Assembly (NCBI GenBank): GCA_030765045.1 | Contig: CM060965.1 | Location: 20,846,085 to 20,910,084 of the forward strand | Reading direction: 5' to 3' | Length of the DNA: 64,000 nucleotides | From: Tenodera sinensis | Taxonomy: Eukaryota > Arthropoda > Insecta > Mantodea > Mantidae | Shown here: positions 34,414 to 44,190 of the stretch, in pieces | How the letters are laid out: each line of letters starts with the position of its first letter | How positions within the stretch are numbered: position 1 is the first letter of the stretch | Notes under the pieces: generated by a model | What the model saw: only the letters and a program-made list of their open reading frames with translations | Told to the model about the DNA's origin: nothing | Databases searched by the model: none | Program-made: the position numbers and the translations under genes

Positions 34414-35250
34414 TTTTACTTTCTCTACTGGTAAGTAGGGGAAGTATTGTATTCCACCCAAAAATTCGATATCGAGATTTCACCTAAAATACATGTTTTG
34501 AGGCCCCCTGAATCCAAAAAAAGCATTTTTAGAAAAAGGTCCGTGTCTGTGTCTGTGTGTCTGTCAGTCTGTGGACAGCATAACTCGAAAACGAAAAGTC
34601 GGTTAAAAACTAAAGTTGGTATTTAAATTTAATGTCTTTCAATGATGTGACACGAAGATTTGAAGAAAATAGCCCCACCCTAAACTACGCTTTACATGGA
34701 AAATTTTTTTAAAATTTTGATTTTCTTGAAAATGGCTCTAACGATTTTGATTAAAATGTGATATGTTTGAAATATTTTGATGATAAATGAAATGTATATC
34801 TTGAATTTTCTGGCTATAGCCCCTGTAGTCGTATTTACTCTGGACGACTTTTGCATAACTGGCAAACCGTTAGAGATATATCAAATCATACTATACAAAA
34901 AATGCAGATCTTGCTAAAATACACAATTTATGTCCAAATAAATTTCCTTGTAGGGTGAACCATTTCGGAGATATTCCTTGTTATGTGTGTGAGTTTCGGA
35001 AAACTTAGAAAAGGATCATCGTTGTTCATTTTTTATATGTTAAGTGGGCAACGGCAACAGAATCCCAAAGCTTTTAAAGTATTTTAAAGTATTCTAATAT
35101 TCCCCTTGTACCTACAAGGAAATAAGCAATAAGGTAATTTGTACAAATGTTTATCTTAACTAACACGAAGAAGATATACCAATAAGGGTTTGTAAGAACG
35201 GTTAGTACAAGAGTAGAGAAAGTCATGTGAGTGCAACACATCAGATTTTT
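34414..35250 (-). repeat. Family A repeat, full length
   Basis: Complete: TTTT then ACTTTCTCTACTGGTAAGTA at the left; 'agtagagaaagtcatgtgag', then 'tgcaacacatcagattttt' at the right. About 837 bp with all internal blocks. One of the two best copies for a consensus. Confidence 0.95.
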
Positions 35251-35282
35251 ATAAAAAGGGCTGTTTTTGCGTTAAGGTGTAA

Positions 35283-35388
35283 GGGGGTCTCAAAACACAT
35301 AGCTATTTCCGAGAAACCTCGATATCAAATTTTTGTTTGGTATATAATACTTCCTGTATTTTCTAAACGTAGTAGAGAAAGTAAACTT
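35283..35388 (+). repeat. Family A 3'-end fragment
   Basis: 'gggggtctcaaaacacat', 'gagaaacctcgatatcaaat' and 'acgtagtagagaaagtaaac' match the last about 105 bp of the family. It faces the full-length copy at 34414-35250 in opposite orientation. Confidence 0.75.
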
Positions 35389-37125
35389 TTTTATGTACGA
35401 ATAATTTCAGGTGCAAAAAGTCTGGTATCGTGCTTTGCCAGACTTAAGGGCAGTATTACGTTTGAACAGTTCAAAACATAATTTTTCTGTTTTGTGTCTT
35501 ATAAAAATCTAAGAGATTTGTCAGCAACTACTCATACTAACTCCACCATTGAGGGACTGTGGCAGTGAAATGTGAGTTTTCTATATTTTCTATATATGAA
35601 ATCAATACGTCACACATTTAAGGATGTTTATATTATATTTTACCACAAAAAGTTGCAACAAAATCTGTTTTATAGTTTCGAGGGAATTAATTATTCAATT
35701 TATTCACTATGCGGAAATACCTTACAATTCAAAACACTACATGCGCATTAAAATCTAAAATATGACAACAGTTTCATTATTTTATAAATTTTAATTGCCC
35801 AATAAACATCATCGATCTCTGGCGGGAAGAAAAAAAATTCGGTATTTAATTTTTGCTTTGATGGACATTGAAAATATGTTTTTAAACTTCTTTTGTTCAT
35901 TTAATTTTTTAAAGCTAAAAGAATTTTCAGATTTTGAAGTCAAATACTAAAGTTTAAGTCACATAAATGGAGCACATGCTGGAAAAATTCTAGAAGCATG
36001 GCACAAAATTTAATTCACATAGAGCGTATATTGCATTAAAAATGTATAGTCGAGAAAAATTAATTTTTTTATTATCATGGGTCAGATTACCTATTTGTCC
36101 TAAAACTGTCCTGCTGTATTTGTCACACCTTTCCTCTTTTGTCTAGTAGCCTATTTCTTTCTCTCTGTCTTTTTAGATTCATTAACAACTTCTTTCACCT
36201 AAATTGGTTTTTGAGCTCATTTTGGCCCATATTTTGCTGAAATTCTTCCGCAAATTTGAGCAGAAAAGGGACGTTTAAATGTAGACGCATTTAAAGACTG
36301 CATTAAACCTTTAAAAATGGCGGAATATAAACATTTTACTGCCAAAGGATGATTGAAGGTTCGAAGAACATTTATGTATTCAAACCTAAAAATCGTCAGT
36401 TTGGTAAGTTTTCAGTCATTTTTCAATCCCAGGGCTTGAAAATTACAAATTCCTTTAGCAGTAGGTAATATTACTAATATTCAAAAGAACAAAACAATAG
36501 AAACTGTGAAATGCAAAAAGAGAAAACTGAAAACCTAACCTATTCTTCCCCAACACTGTGATGTTTTTCTCCTCTTCTATCTCAAATATTATAATATTCA
36601 CAGCAGTTATTTGCTTGAAATTACTTATACCTATACTTACTTACCTATATCATAGAATATAGATCGACACTACGAAGCTTTTAACAAACTTCTAAAATCT
36701 AAACCTGTAGGTAGTTCTAAGAATCATTCGCTATCGTTGTTTCCAAAGCCTCCTTGACTAGACCAAGCGCTACCCTGTATTTCTTGAGAGTTAATGAAGT
36801 CTCTGAACCAAAATTTATGACGACATGTAACTGTGTTAATACTGACTTATTAGTTGTTTTATCATACGCTACACCCAAGTTTGTCATCATTAGGAGATTC
36901 TTAGAAAATGCCAGTAAGTAAACTGCAGTAATGGAGAAACTTAAATAGAGCTATGCTACTAATGATGAAAGTGCTCAAAAACTTATACTTAAGTAAACAG
37001 ATACTTATATTCAAACATCCCGGGTTCGATTCCATTCCGACGGTCTACACGGGCCATGTACTAGTATCCATATCTACAACTAGATTCCATATTTACTATT
37101 TGTGATTATTAATCATATTTACAGA
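35389..37125. other. AT-rich unannotated DNA
   Basis: About 1.7 kb without recognised repeats or coding signature. A B-box-like 'cccgggttcgattcc' at about 37018-37033 hints at a degraded SINE head. Confidence 0.4.
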
Positions 37126-37127
37126 TT

Positions 37128-37290
37128 CTAAATCTGTTGCACGAGACCACTGGCTTTACTTTCCTTCCGAAAGAAGTTTTGCTAAGGATATTTACACCCG
37201 AAAAATTACATCGCCCTCTGCAGGGTTTGAACCCGCGACATCGGGAATTAGAGCCTAGCATGTTAGCACTTGACAATAGAGGACGACGAC
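37128..37290 (-). repeat. tRNA-derived SINE, family D (copy 1)
   Basis: Minus strand: head with 'gctaacatgctaggctc' and B-box 'cgcgggttcaaaccctgc', then 'agggcgatgtaatttttcgg', 'aaatatccttagca', 'tttcggaaggaaag'. Same order at 62290-62405 and, more diverged, at 54968-55078. Confidence 0.7.
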
Positions 37291-37299
37291 AGCAAATTT

Positions 37300-37395
37300 G
37301 TGAAGAACGAGGAACCACGCCTACCAACCCTGGCGGTCACCAGGAATCGAACCCGGTACCACCGAATGCAGGGGGGGGGCATCTTGCTAGGTAGA
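37300..37395 (-). repeat. SINE-like head with B-box
   Basis: Minus strand 'gtaccgggttcgattcctgg' is an excellent B-box, preceded by a poly(C) run (poly-G on plus at 37371-37379). It lies immediately next to the family D copy and may be a second SINE head. No intact tRNA fold was seen. Confidence 0.45.
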
Positions 37396-37673
37396 GTGAG
37401 TAGTGTAAGTCATATAAATGTAACTTACCTAACTTTTATAATTTATTTTATAAGAATAGACCTTTCCATTTAAGAAGCAGAATTAAAGACAGCACAGAGC
37501 AAAGAATAGAGTCGGATTATCATGAGATGATGTCGGTTTTTGTTGCTTCTTACTTTCCTTTTTGATTTAGCGTTAAGAGAAGAAAGAGAGCGTTTAACTG
37601 GCTTCATTTCGCGAGGAAGTGAGGAACGTGATTGCCTGGTAATTGGACCAATTTTGTAACATTATATTCGCAC

Positions 37674-37704
37674 GCGGGCTGGCGGGCTGGCTGGCTGGCT
37701 GGCG

Positions 37705-37743
<39 letters not shown>

Positions 37744-37797
37744 GAGCGGGCTGGCTGGCTGGCTGGCTGGCTAGCTGGCTGGCTGGCTGGCGGGCGG
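37674..37797 (+). repeat. (GGCT)n tetranucleotide array
   Basis: About 124 bp of GGCT/CTGG units with interspersed GGCGGGCT, GGCGAGCGGGCT and GGCTAGCT variants. Open alanine/serine/proline/glutamine-rich and tryptophan/leucine-rich frames here are artefacts of the array. Confidence 0.95.
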
Positions 37798-38162
37798 TGA
37801 CAGAAGGGCAGAATATTGTAATAGTCCACAGCCACGACCAAAGTTTCACCTGCCAAAAGAACCATCAAGAAGTAGAGAAAGAAGAAGAGAAGAATTAATT
37901 ATAACAAGAACTTTTCCACAGAGGAAATTTGCAAATGTCAAAAGGGCACACATTCTCTCATCTTCTTTTGTGACCATTTTCATTTCTAAACGATTATCGT
38001 TTCCACTGAGTTAAATGTTCAATTAACGTTTTTCTCTAGAGAGACACTGTTTTCCAACATGTCATCAAGTAAGAAAGAAATAGGAATGGAAGGCTAATTT
38101 AAAAATTTAATGTGTGTTAGGATTTACTACGTGAGACCAGAAATATACCTAACTACGACCAA

Positions 38163-38350
38163 CAGTAACTTGCGTGGTTCATATTCGGGAGGTCGTGTGT
38201 TCGTTCCCCGCGCCCAACCTTCCTAACCTATGGTTTCTTCACGGGTTTTCCTAGGCCACTTGGAATACAATTACATATCCACTGAATTTCCTGTACTTTT
38301 ATTTATTTTCCTGTCAATTCCATCCAGCCGAGGTGGCGTTGCGGTCATCT
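38163..38350 (+). repeat. SINE family B copy
   Basis: 'cgggaggtcgtgtgttcgttc' is the B-box region. It is followed by 'cacgggttttcctaggccac', the family B body phrase. The head A-box part is diverged. Confidence 0.6.
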
Positions 38351-38553
38351 GTCCCAAGGGGCACCAGTCGAAACAGATTCATCGACCACCCGCTTGGTAC
38401 TATCGTCTCATCCCTTCCACCCCAGGTCAGAGTACAAAATACGAACCACCACGATAAGTTCGGGATCATGTGTGTGTGTGTGCGTTCGCGCGCACGAAGT
38501 ATATTATATAATAAATATTCTCGTTACAAAGGTTTGTCTCCAACATCATCGTA

Positions 38554-39067
38554 TAGTATAATTTGGTCTATCTCTAACGGTTTACCAGTTATGCAAAAGT
38601 CGTCCAGAGTAAATACGACTACAGAGGCTATAGCCAGAAAATTTAAGATATACATTTCATTTGTCATAAAAATATATCAAACATATGACATTTTAATCAA
38701 AATCGTTAGAGCCATTTTGAAGAAAATCAAAATTTTCGAAAAATTTTCCATGTAAAGGGTAGCTTAGGGTGGGGCTATTTTCTTCAAAATTTTCGTGTCA
38801 CATCCTTGAACGGCATTAAACTTAAATACCAACTTTGGTTTTTAACCGACTTTTCGTTTTTGAGCTATGCTGTCCACAGGCTGACAGACTGACAGACTGA
38901 CAGACTGACAGACACACAGACACACAGACACACACACGGACCTTTTTCTAAAAATGCTTTTTTTGGATTCAGGGCGCCTAAAAACATGTATTTCCTGTGA
39001 AATCTCGACTTCGAATTTTTGGGTGGAATACAATACTTTCCCTACTTACCAGTAGAGAAAGTAAAAA
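38554..39067 (+). repeat. Family A repeat, 5'-truncated copy
   Basis: It starts at 'gtatagtataatttggtcta' and runs to the complete hairpin 'cttaccagtagagaaagtaa'. At the expansion site (38880-38935) it has tandem GACAGACT units plus ACACAG units instead of a simple CA tract. Confidence 0.92.
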
Positions 39068-40140
39068 TATGTACTGAAGAACAGGGAAGAAAGAAAAAGA
39101 AGAAAATAATATTCAGTCTAAGTTAAAGGAATGTATAAACTTCTGGTGGGTTAGATTCTAAAAGTCAAATCTTTGGATTATGCAAACATGACTATTCAGC
39201 TATTTCTGCTGGTCAGATAAATGTAAATGGGCTTGCTTGAATAATGTGAGAGTAAACGGAGAGTATTTACCCTGTGCTGCACATTGATGGTAAAGCTATC
39301 ATGTGATTCTGTACAATAGTCTGGTATTTACCTGACCCACTCTGGTTAATTGATTAGTTGAGATAATTATAGATAGGGGTAGGTTTGATTATCAGTATTA
39401 CCTGCAAATGCAGAACCATATACAGGGTGGAATTGGTATACATTTCCAGCTTTAGAAGTGCTAATATAACTCATCTAAAATTAAGGGGATAGCAATGCTT
39501 CATTTGAAAATGCTGCACCAGTGAAGCCACGTGCGAATCGCGCGGCGGTATCCCTGTGGCACGACTGTGTCCCAAATACGGCCCCCCTTTTTTTATTATT
39601 ATTATTGATTATAACTCTCTCGCATAGCTTGCATAAAAATGCATGCACTCATGTAAGCTTGCAACTGTAGTAACTTGAATCAGAGGTTACCAAATAATGA
39701 TGAAATGAAAAAGTGACATTTGTTTGTTCATGGTAAAAGTGTTCCAAATATAGCCTCTATTGTAAAATACATATTAAAAGGCGAGAGTTAGCCATGCAAA
39801 TAGCTAAGCACACAAAAATGAATTAACTTTGGAAAATATTTTAATATCAACAGTTGCTTTTCTAACAAATATTGCAAATAAATGCAGTTTTATGTGTAGT
39901 AGCACCATATTTGGCGTGCACTACCAAAGAGACCATATTAGAAGGGCTTACTTTTAATATGACAATATAAGCTACTAAAGTCTCTACGATAAGGTAACGA
40001 ATCCTGGGCTTCTGTGGTGCAAAAAGCTGGTTTATAATAATTATATTTCACGGTAAAATATTTGGACATTGGTCGTATAACAATATACGGACGAGAGGGA
40101 ACCGGGCGTCCTGGAACGGTTGTGTGTGTGCGTGGCCGTG
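39068..40140. other. Unannotated DNA
   Basis: No recognised element. Some recurring 'ccaaatat/accatatt' phrases near 39570-39940 may be chance. Confidence 0.35.
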
Positions 40141-40159
40141 GTGGCGCGATAAATACAAA

Positions 40160-40260
40160 GGGGCCTAGAAGCTTCTCGTTGAGCCATTGCGCAAGTGCGA
40201 AAGGTCACGTGACATCGGCTCCAGTATAAACAGGACCATAGAGAGCGAGAGCAGTCAAAC
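40160..40260 (+). promoter_or_regulatory. E-box / TATA / initiator module, copy 1
   Basis: GGTCACGTGAC (40203-40213, a palindromic E-box), then 'atcggctccag', then TATAAA (40225-40230). An initiator-like CAGTC follows at 40252-40256, about 28 bases after the TATA start, which is canonical RNA polymerase II spacing. The same module from 'ggtcacgtgacatcggctc' to TATAAA recurs at 59670-59700. No gene follows that I can recognise. Confidence 0.5.
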
Positions 40261-40290
40261 AGTAGCTTTTAGTGTTTGAGTCAGTGAGTA

Positions 40291-40826
40291 CAGTCCGGTG
40301 CATGGAAATTTTCCGATGCAGTTAGTGTCTTTTGGTGTGTTACTTTATTTAATGTTGGCATAACCTTTTCACCAGTCATGTTCCACATCAGTTCTGGCTG
40401 TGCCAATCTCTTATTGGTTTGTATCAAAGTCCAATAGCAGAAGCAATGACCGATGAACAAGGGGCGTGCCGGAGGTGCGTAATACAAATAATAATAAATA
40501 ATAAAACAGATAAATCTGCCTCATTCCCCATTCCCTTCCCAAGAAAACTACAAAAACCTGAGAAGGTTCATTATTTGAAAGGGATTGGCAATGTGGCGTT
40601 TGCTCCTTCCTCAATAACCGCTGATAAAATAAAGTTCGATAAGACACATTCTGAATTATATGTTTCAATGTATCTTAAACTGTCTGTGGTTCTTGTTCAC
40701 CTCCGCCATCGTGAAACAAAGGACGCCTTCCTATCGCTGACTGGGGTTTGAACCGGGGGCGTGGTGCCATTCACTACCAACCTAACAGCTGTTCCTCATA
40801 TCGGAAAGTTTCCGTGCACCGGACTG
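40291..40826. mobile_element. Tc1/mariner-type MITE with TA duplication
   Basis: The ends form inverted repeats, CAGTCCGGTGCA, one variable base, GGAAA, one variable base, TTTCCGAT (40291-40317 and reverse complement at 40800-40826; 25 of 27 match). Both sides have TA (40289-40290 and 40827-40828). TIRs starting CAGT with TA target duplication are the hallmark of Tc1/mariner. Length 536 bp and no transposase. A 110-codon frame inside is not recognisable. Confidence 0.8.
40735..40797 (-). repeat. B-box-like tRNA-derived segment inside the MITE
   Basis: Minus strand 'cccccggttcaaacccc' is B-box-like, preceded by 'ggttggtagtgaatggc', which could be an A-box region. It may be a SINE head captured in the MITE. 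Weak. Confidence 0.35.
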
Positions 40827-41529
40827 TACGTATGTGTTGTCGAGTGATTGTATCGTAATAGTCAAGATAGAAGGGACAGAGAAAGACAAGGAAAGTCTGA
40901 GAAAGATTATCAGATGAACAATTGTGAATTTTGATAGCAGAAAAGACCATAAACTGTGTTAACAACGAGGGAAAAAAAATTATGCATTTGTACTAAAATT
41001 TACGAGAAATGTAACCGGACTTTCGATTTTGCTGTCTTGTTACAATTAGCACCCTTGATAGAGGTTTTACATAGGGTGGCCATATTAGCAAGGGGAGCAA
41101 TGTGTGTCCCTTACTATAAATAAGAACTGATATAAAGCGAAGAACCCATAAACAAAGCAGAAGCACATACTGTTTATAAACAAAACTCTATATCCAAACC
41201 TACTGACTACCCCTGCCACCCTTCCCCATCTTCCTTAAACAGTCTGAGCTACATACATCCCTTTCACAAAACTGCACCATTCAATTCTACCAACCCCCTC
41301 TAATACGGCTAGCTTGTAATTCTCTTCTTGAATTAACAAAGGAATCTGGAAGATGCTTTCTCCCAAGCTGTTCTGTTTTACTAAAGCGCCTGAATATGGA
41401 CGCAAATTTCTTCCTAAAAACACAAAGTAAATTCATGAGTCTTCTTAGTTACTGAACTTTTGTTTTTAATTTTGACTGTGCACTTCGTGAAACTTTTCCG
41501 TTATATTTTTCTCTCTTTGTTTTATATAG

Positions 41530-41945
41530 TTTTAATTACGCAGTCGTATCGCGACGGATCTGTTAGGAGATACCTCGTAGATCGTGAGGTGGACAGTTTC
41601 CCTTCCAGGTCTCACCCCTATACCATATTATCTTGCTTCGTCATGAATCCACGGAGGAATCAGTGCAGGACAACTGTACTTTTGCCTCTGTGACGGCAGA
41701 TGGCATTAGGGTGCCTTTAGCTTTCATTATCAGTGGATAAATGACACAGGATCATTTTTACTGTTATTTTATACTTAAGTTGAAACTCTGGTGCGTGATA
41801 TTAAATATCTAATTCAGTATTTACCTTGTCGAGTGAAGGAAATCACGATAAAAGCCCTCATCAGATTGGTCGACTCATGGGATTTGAACCCGGCACCTCC
41901 CAAATGGGGTCCACATACCACCTGAGGTACCCCTCTGTTTTTTCA
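41530..41945 (-). repeat. tRNA-derived SINE, family C (copy 3, longest)
   Basis: Minus strand: head 'ctcaggtggtatgtgg', B-box 'gccgggttcaaatccc', then 'tcgacaaggtaaatactg', 'caccagagtttcaac', a middle block shared with 19866-20145, 'accctaatgccatctgcc', and tail 'ctaacagatccgtcgcga'. About 415 bp, the most complete of three copies. It borders the 5' side of the Jockey element. Confidence 0.8.
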
Positions 41946-42318
41946 CATTCATCATTCATTTTTCGTCGAATGGTACTCGCCTCGTACACGTCTACTTTGG
42001 ACCACTGGTGGAAAACCGTGACGGCACAGCAGGACCTCTCCTCAGGGAGCGGAAAACGACGCAGGAGGAGTTGCTACTACGCACCGCCTACTACATACAG
42101 TGTAATAGCCAGGCCGGGCGCCGCTAGTTCGTCGAGGAGTGTCCTATAAGAGATCTGGCAAGCAGATTTTAGGGCACTCCAATCTGAAGAAGAGAGAAGA
42201 GAACCCACCGAGGCAGCTTTCCCGGAGCTGTCCTAACACAGAACCGGGCTTGGGCCCTCTACTGGCCTGTCTAGTGAAGGAGGCTCGCCGAGCGCTTTCA
42301 CGGGCCAACCAGGAAAAG

Positions 42319-44190
42319 ATGTCGGACGGAGGAGACTCGGTACCGACTGACAGACCAACGAGACCGCAGCCCCACAAGGTTGTAGCCAAGGGTCTGGACT
42401 CAGGTCTGGACCCGGGGTTCACTGGAACCCCAATAGGCGCGCCGCAAGGCGTCTGGCCCTCTGTGGGGAGCCGAATGGCACCTGCACCGACTCTGACACA
42501 AACACCGAGTACCAGCAAGCAGGTAAGACCTGACATGGTATTGACACCCCCGAAACCCTCAACCTCGAACCCCTCACCCGGTCCCCGAGTGAGCATCGCC
42601 AAGGCGAAAGCCAAGGCACTTACTAGGGCCAAGAGTAGGCCGAAGGTGAAGAAGGCCGTGGGCCTTGTTAATCAAGGGACTGTCGCCCCCATAACACCAC
42701 CAGCTCCTGTCAACCCAACTCCAGCACTGCCGGACGACGATGGCTTTGTAGTGGTACAAAGCCGCAGGAAAAGGTCCTCTGGTTCGAGCCCAGAACGACC
42801 TTCTCCTTCATCGGGACCTGCAGCGTCCCCCCAGCACCAAGCCGCACAAAAGGCGGGAAAAATTCCGCCAATTGTGTCTGACCCCTTCCCTAATCACATC
42901 AAGGTGATGAAGGAACTCAGGGGAAAGTTAAAGGCGGTATTTCAGACAACACGACACCCAGGGCGTGTTGTCATCCGAACCACTTCCTCTGGAGACCATG
43001 CGGCCGCAAAGGAAGTGCTGAAAGCGAGTGGAATAAAATTCCACACGTATTCGCTACAGCGACCCCACGTGGTCCGCAGGGTAATTAGAGGTCTCGATTC
43101 GGAGACAGACCCCCAGGATATCTGTGCCGGCCTGAAGGACGAACACGGAATCGAACCGCGGTCCGTGGTGCAACTCACCACTACAAAGGTGAAAGAGGGG
43201 AAACCCACAAAGGTACCCCTACCTCTATTCCTAGTAACCGTAGAAAAACAAGGGGAGGGAACCCCTAAGATTGACGAGGTGACTTGCCTGTACTATACAC
43301 GGGTCACGATTGAGCCTTACCACGGCAGGGAGGGGCCAGCCCAGTGCTATAAATGCCTGGGTTTCCACCACTCAAGCTTTGCCTGTGAGAGGACTCTTAA
43401 GTGTCTCCGTTGTGCGGGCGAGCACCTGGTAAAGGCTTGCCCGGTACCAAAGGAAGAAAGAAGGTGCGCCAACTGCAATGGATCCCACATAGGGATCTAT
43501 CGCGGGTGCCCTAGGAGACTTGCGATAATGCAAGGCAAACAGGGCAAGGCTGACACTGAAGTCAGAACAGGGGTCTCTTTCGCCACGGCCCTGGCGAGAC
43601 ACGAAGGTGCTCTCGCACAGGCCGAGGCCGCGGAAGTAACCCCTAGCGACCAGGTTGCCAAGTCGATGACAACGCCAGTCCCGGAAAGTGTCCCACCCCA
43701 GGTTGTGAGCACAAAACCTGCTCCAACACCCAGCACTGCTCCTAAAGAAAAACGTCCTCCCAAGAAGGGGAAGAAGAAAGCCTCTGTGGTGAAAAACACA
43801 GAAAAACCTACTGTGGCGAAGGATTCCAACAAAACTGTTGGAAAACTCTCCCCACCACCAGTACCCACAGCTCAAGCTGCGTCATCCAATCAACAAGCGG
43901 CAGAGACAGCCAATGCTAGCCCGTCCCAGCGGACTGGCTCAACCAACCACGAGGCAGCAGTGCCTCTACAAAACATCCCAGAACCAACCTTAGGGGACAC
44001 ATTCGCTTCCGAGGAGATGGCTGAATTCATCGAGTTGGCAACCTGGTTCGCCGACTTAGTTCAGCGTTCCCTCCCAATCCTACGACGCTGCAGGGAAACC
44101 ATCATCAACCCCGGGATTTCCGCTGTGCAGAAGCATCTCACGGTGCTTCAAACGGCTAAGGACCTCTATTCTAACTCCATAAGTTCGTAA
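42319..44190 (+). CDS. Jockey-type ORF1 protein (nucleic-acid-binding, Gag-like)
   Basis: The 623-residue protein starts at the first ATG (MSDGGDSV); the frame is open further upstream but has no ATG there. Residues 1-180 are low-complexity, rich in Pro, Ser, Lys and Thr. About residues 190-330 match the RRM-like plus PRE_C2HC region associated with such proteins. Three zinc knuckles follow: CYKCLGFHHSSFAC (343-356, CX2CX4HX4C), CLRCAGEHLVKAC (362-374, CX2CX3HX4C) and CANCNGSHIGIYRGC (383-397, CX2CX3HX6C). The C-terminus is again Pro/Lys/Ala-rich. By family analogy it binds the element RNA and forms the RNP with the ORF2 product. Its TAA stop overlaps the ORF2 start as TAATG. Confidence 0.92.
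   Translation: MSDGGDSVPTDRPTRPQPHKVVAKGLDSGLDPGFTGTPIGAPQGVWPSVGSRMAPAPTLTQTPSTSKQVRPDMVLTPPKPSTSNPSPGPRVSIAKAKAKALTRAKSRPKVKKAVGLVNQGTVAPITPPAPVNPTPALPDDDGFVVVQSRRKRSSGSSPERPSPSSGPAASPQHQAAQKAGKIPPIVSDPFPNHIKVMKELRGKLKAVFQTTRHPGRVVIRTTSSGDHAAAKEVLKASGIKFHTYSLQRPHVVRRVIRGLDSETDPQDICAGLKDEHGIEPRSVVQLTTTKVKEGKPTKVPLPLFLVTVEKQGEGTPKIDEVTCLYYTRVTIEPYHGREGPAQCYKCLGFHHSSFACERTLKCLRCAGEHLVKACPVPKEERRCANCNGSHIGIYRGCPRRLAIMQGKQGKADTEVRTGVSFATALARHEGALAQAEAAEVTPSDQVAKSMTTPVPESVPPQVVSTKPAPTPSTAPKEKRPPKKGKKKASVVKNTEKPTVAKDSNKTVGKLSPPPVPTAQAASSNQQAAETANASPSQRTGSTNHEAAVPLQNIPEPTLGDTFASEEMAEFIELATWFADLVQRSLPILRRCRETIINPGISAVQKHLTVLQTAKDLYSNSISS

Noticed and set aside
37604..37898. Pro/Ala/Ser/Gln- and Trp/Leu-rich ORFs
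   Set aside because: Artefacts of the GGCT tetranucleotide array.
40419..40751. 110-codon ORF inside the Tc1/mariner-type MITE as a transposase
   Set aside because: No HTH or DDE motif; the unit is too short for a transposase gene and the frame overlaps a tRNA-like segment.
42139..42318. N-terminal extension of ORF1 by 60 codons
   Set aside because: The extension has no ATG (it opens with GTG). The first ATG, at 42319, gives a plausible ORF1 start, so 42139-42318 is treated as 5' untranslated.
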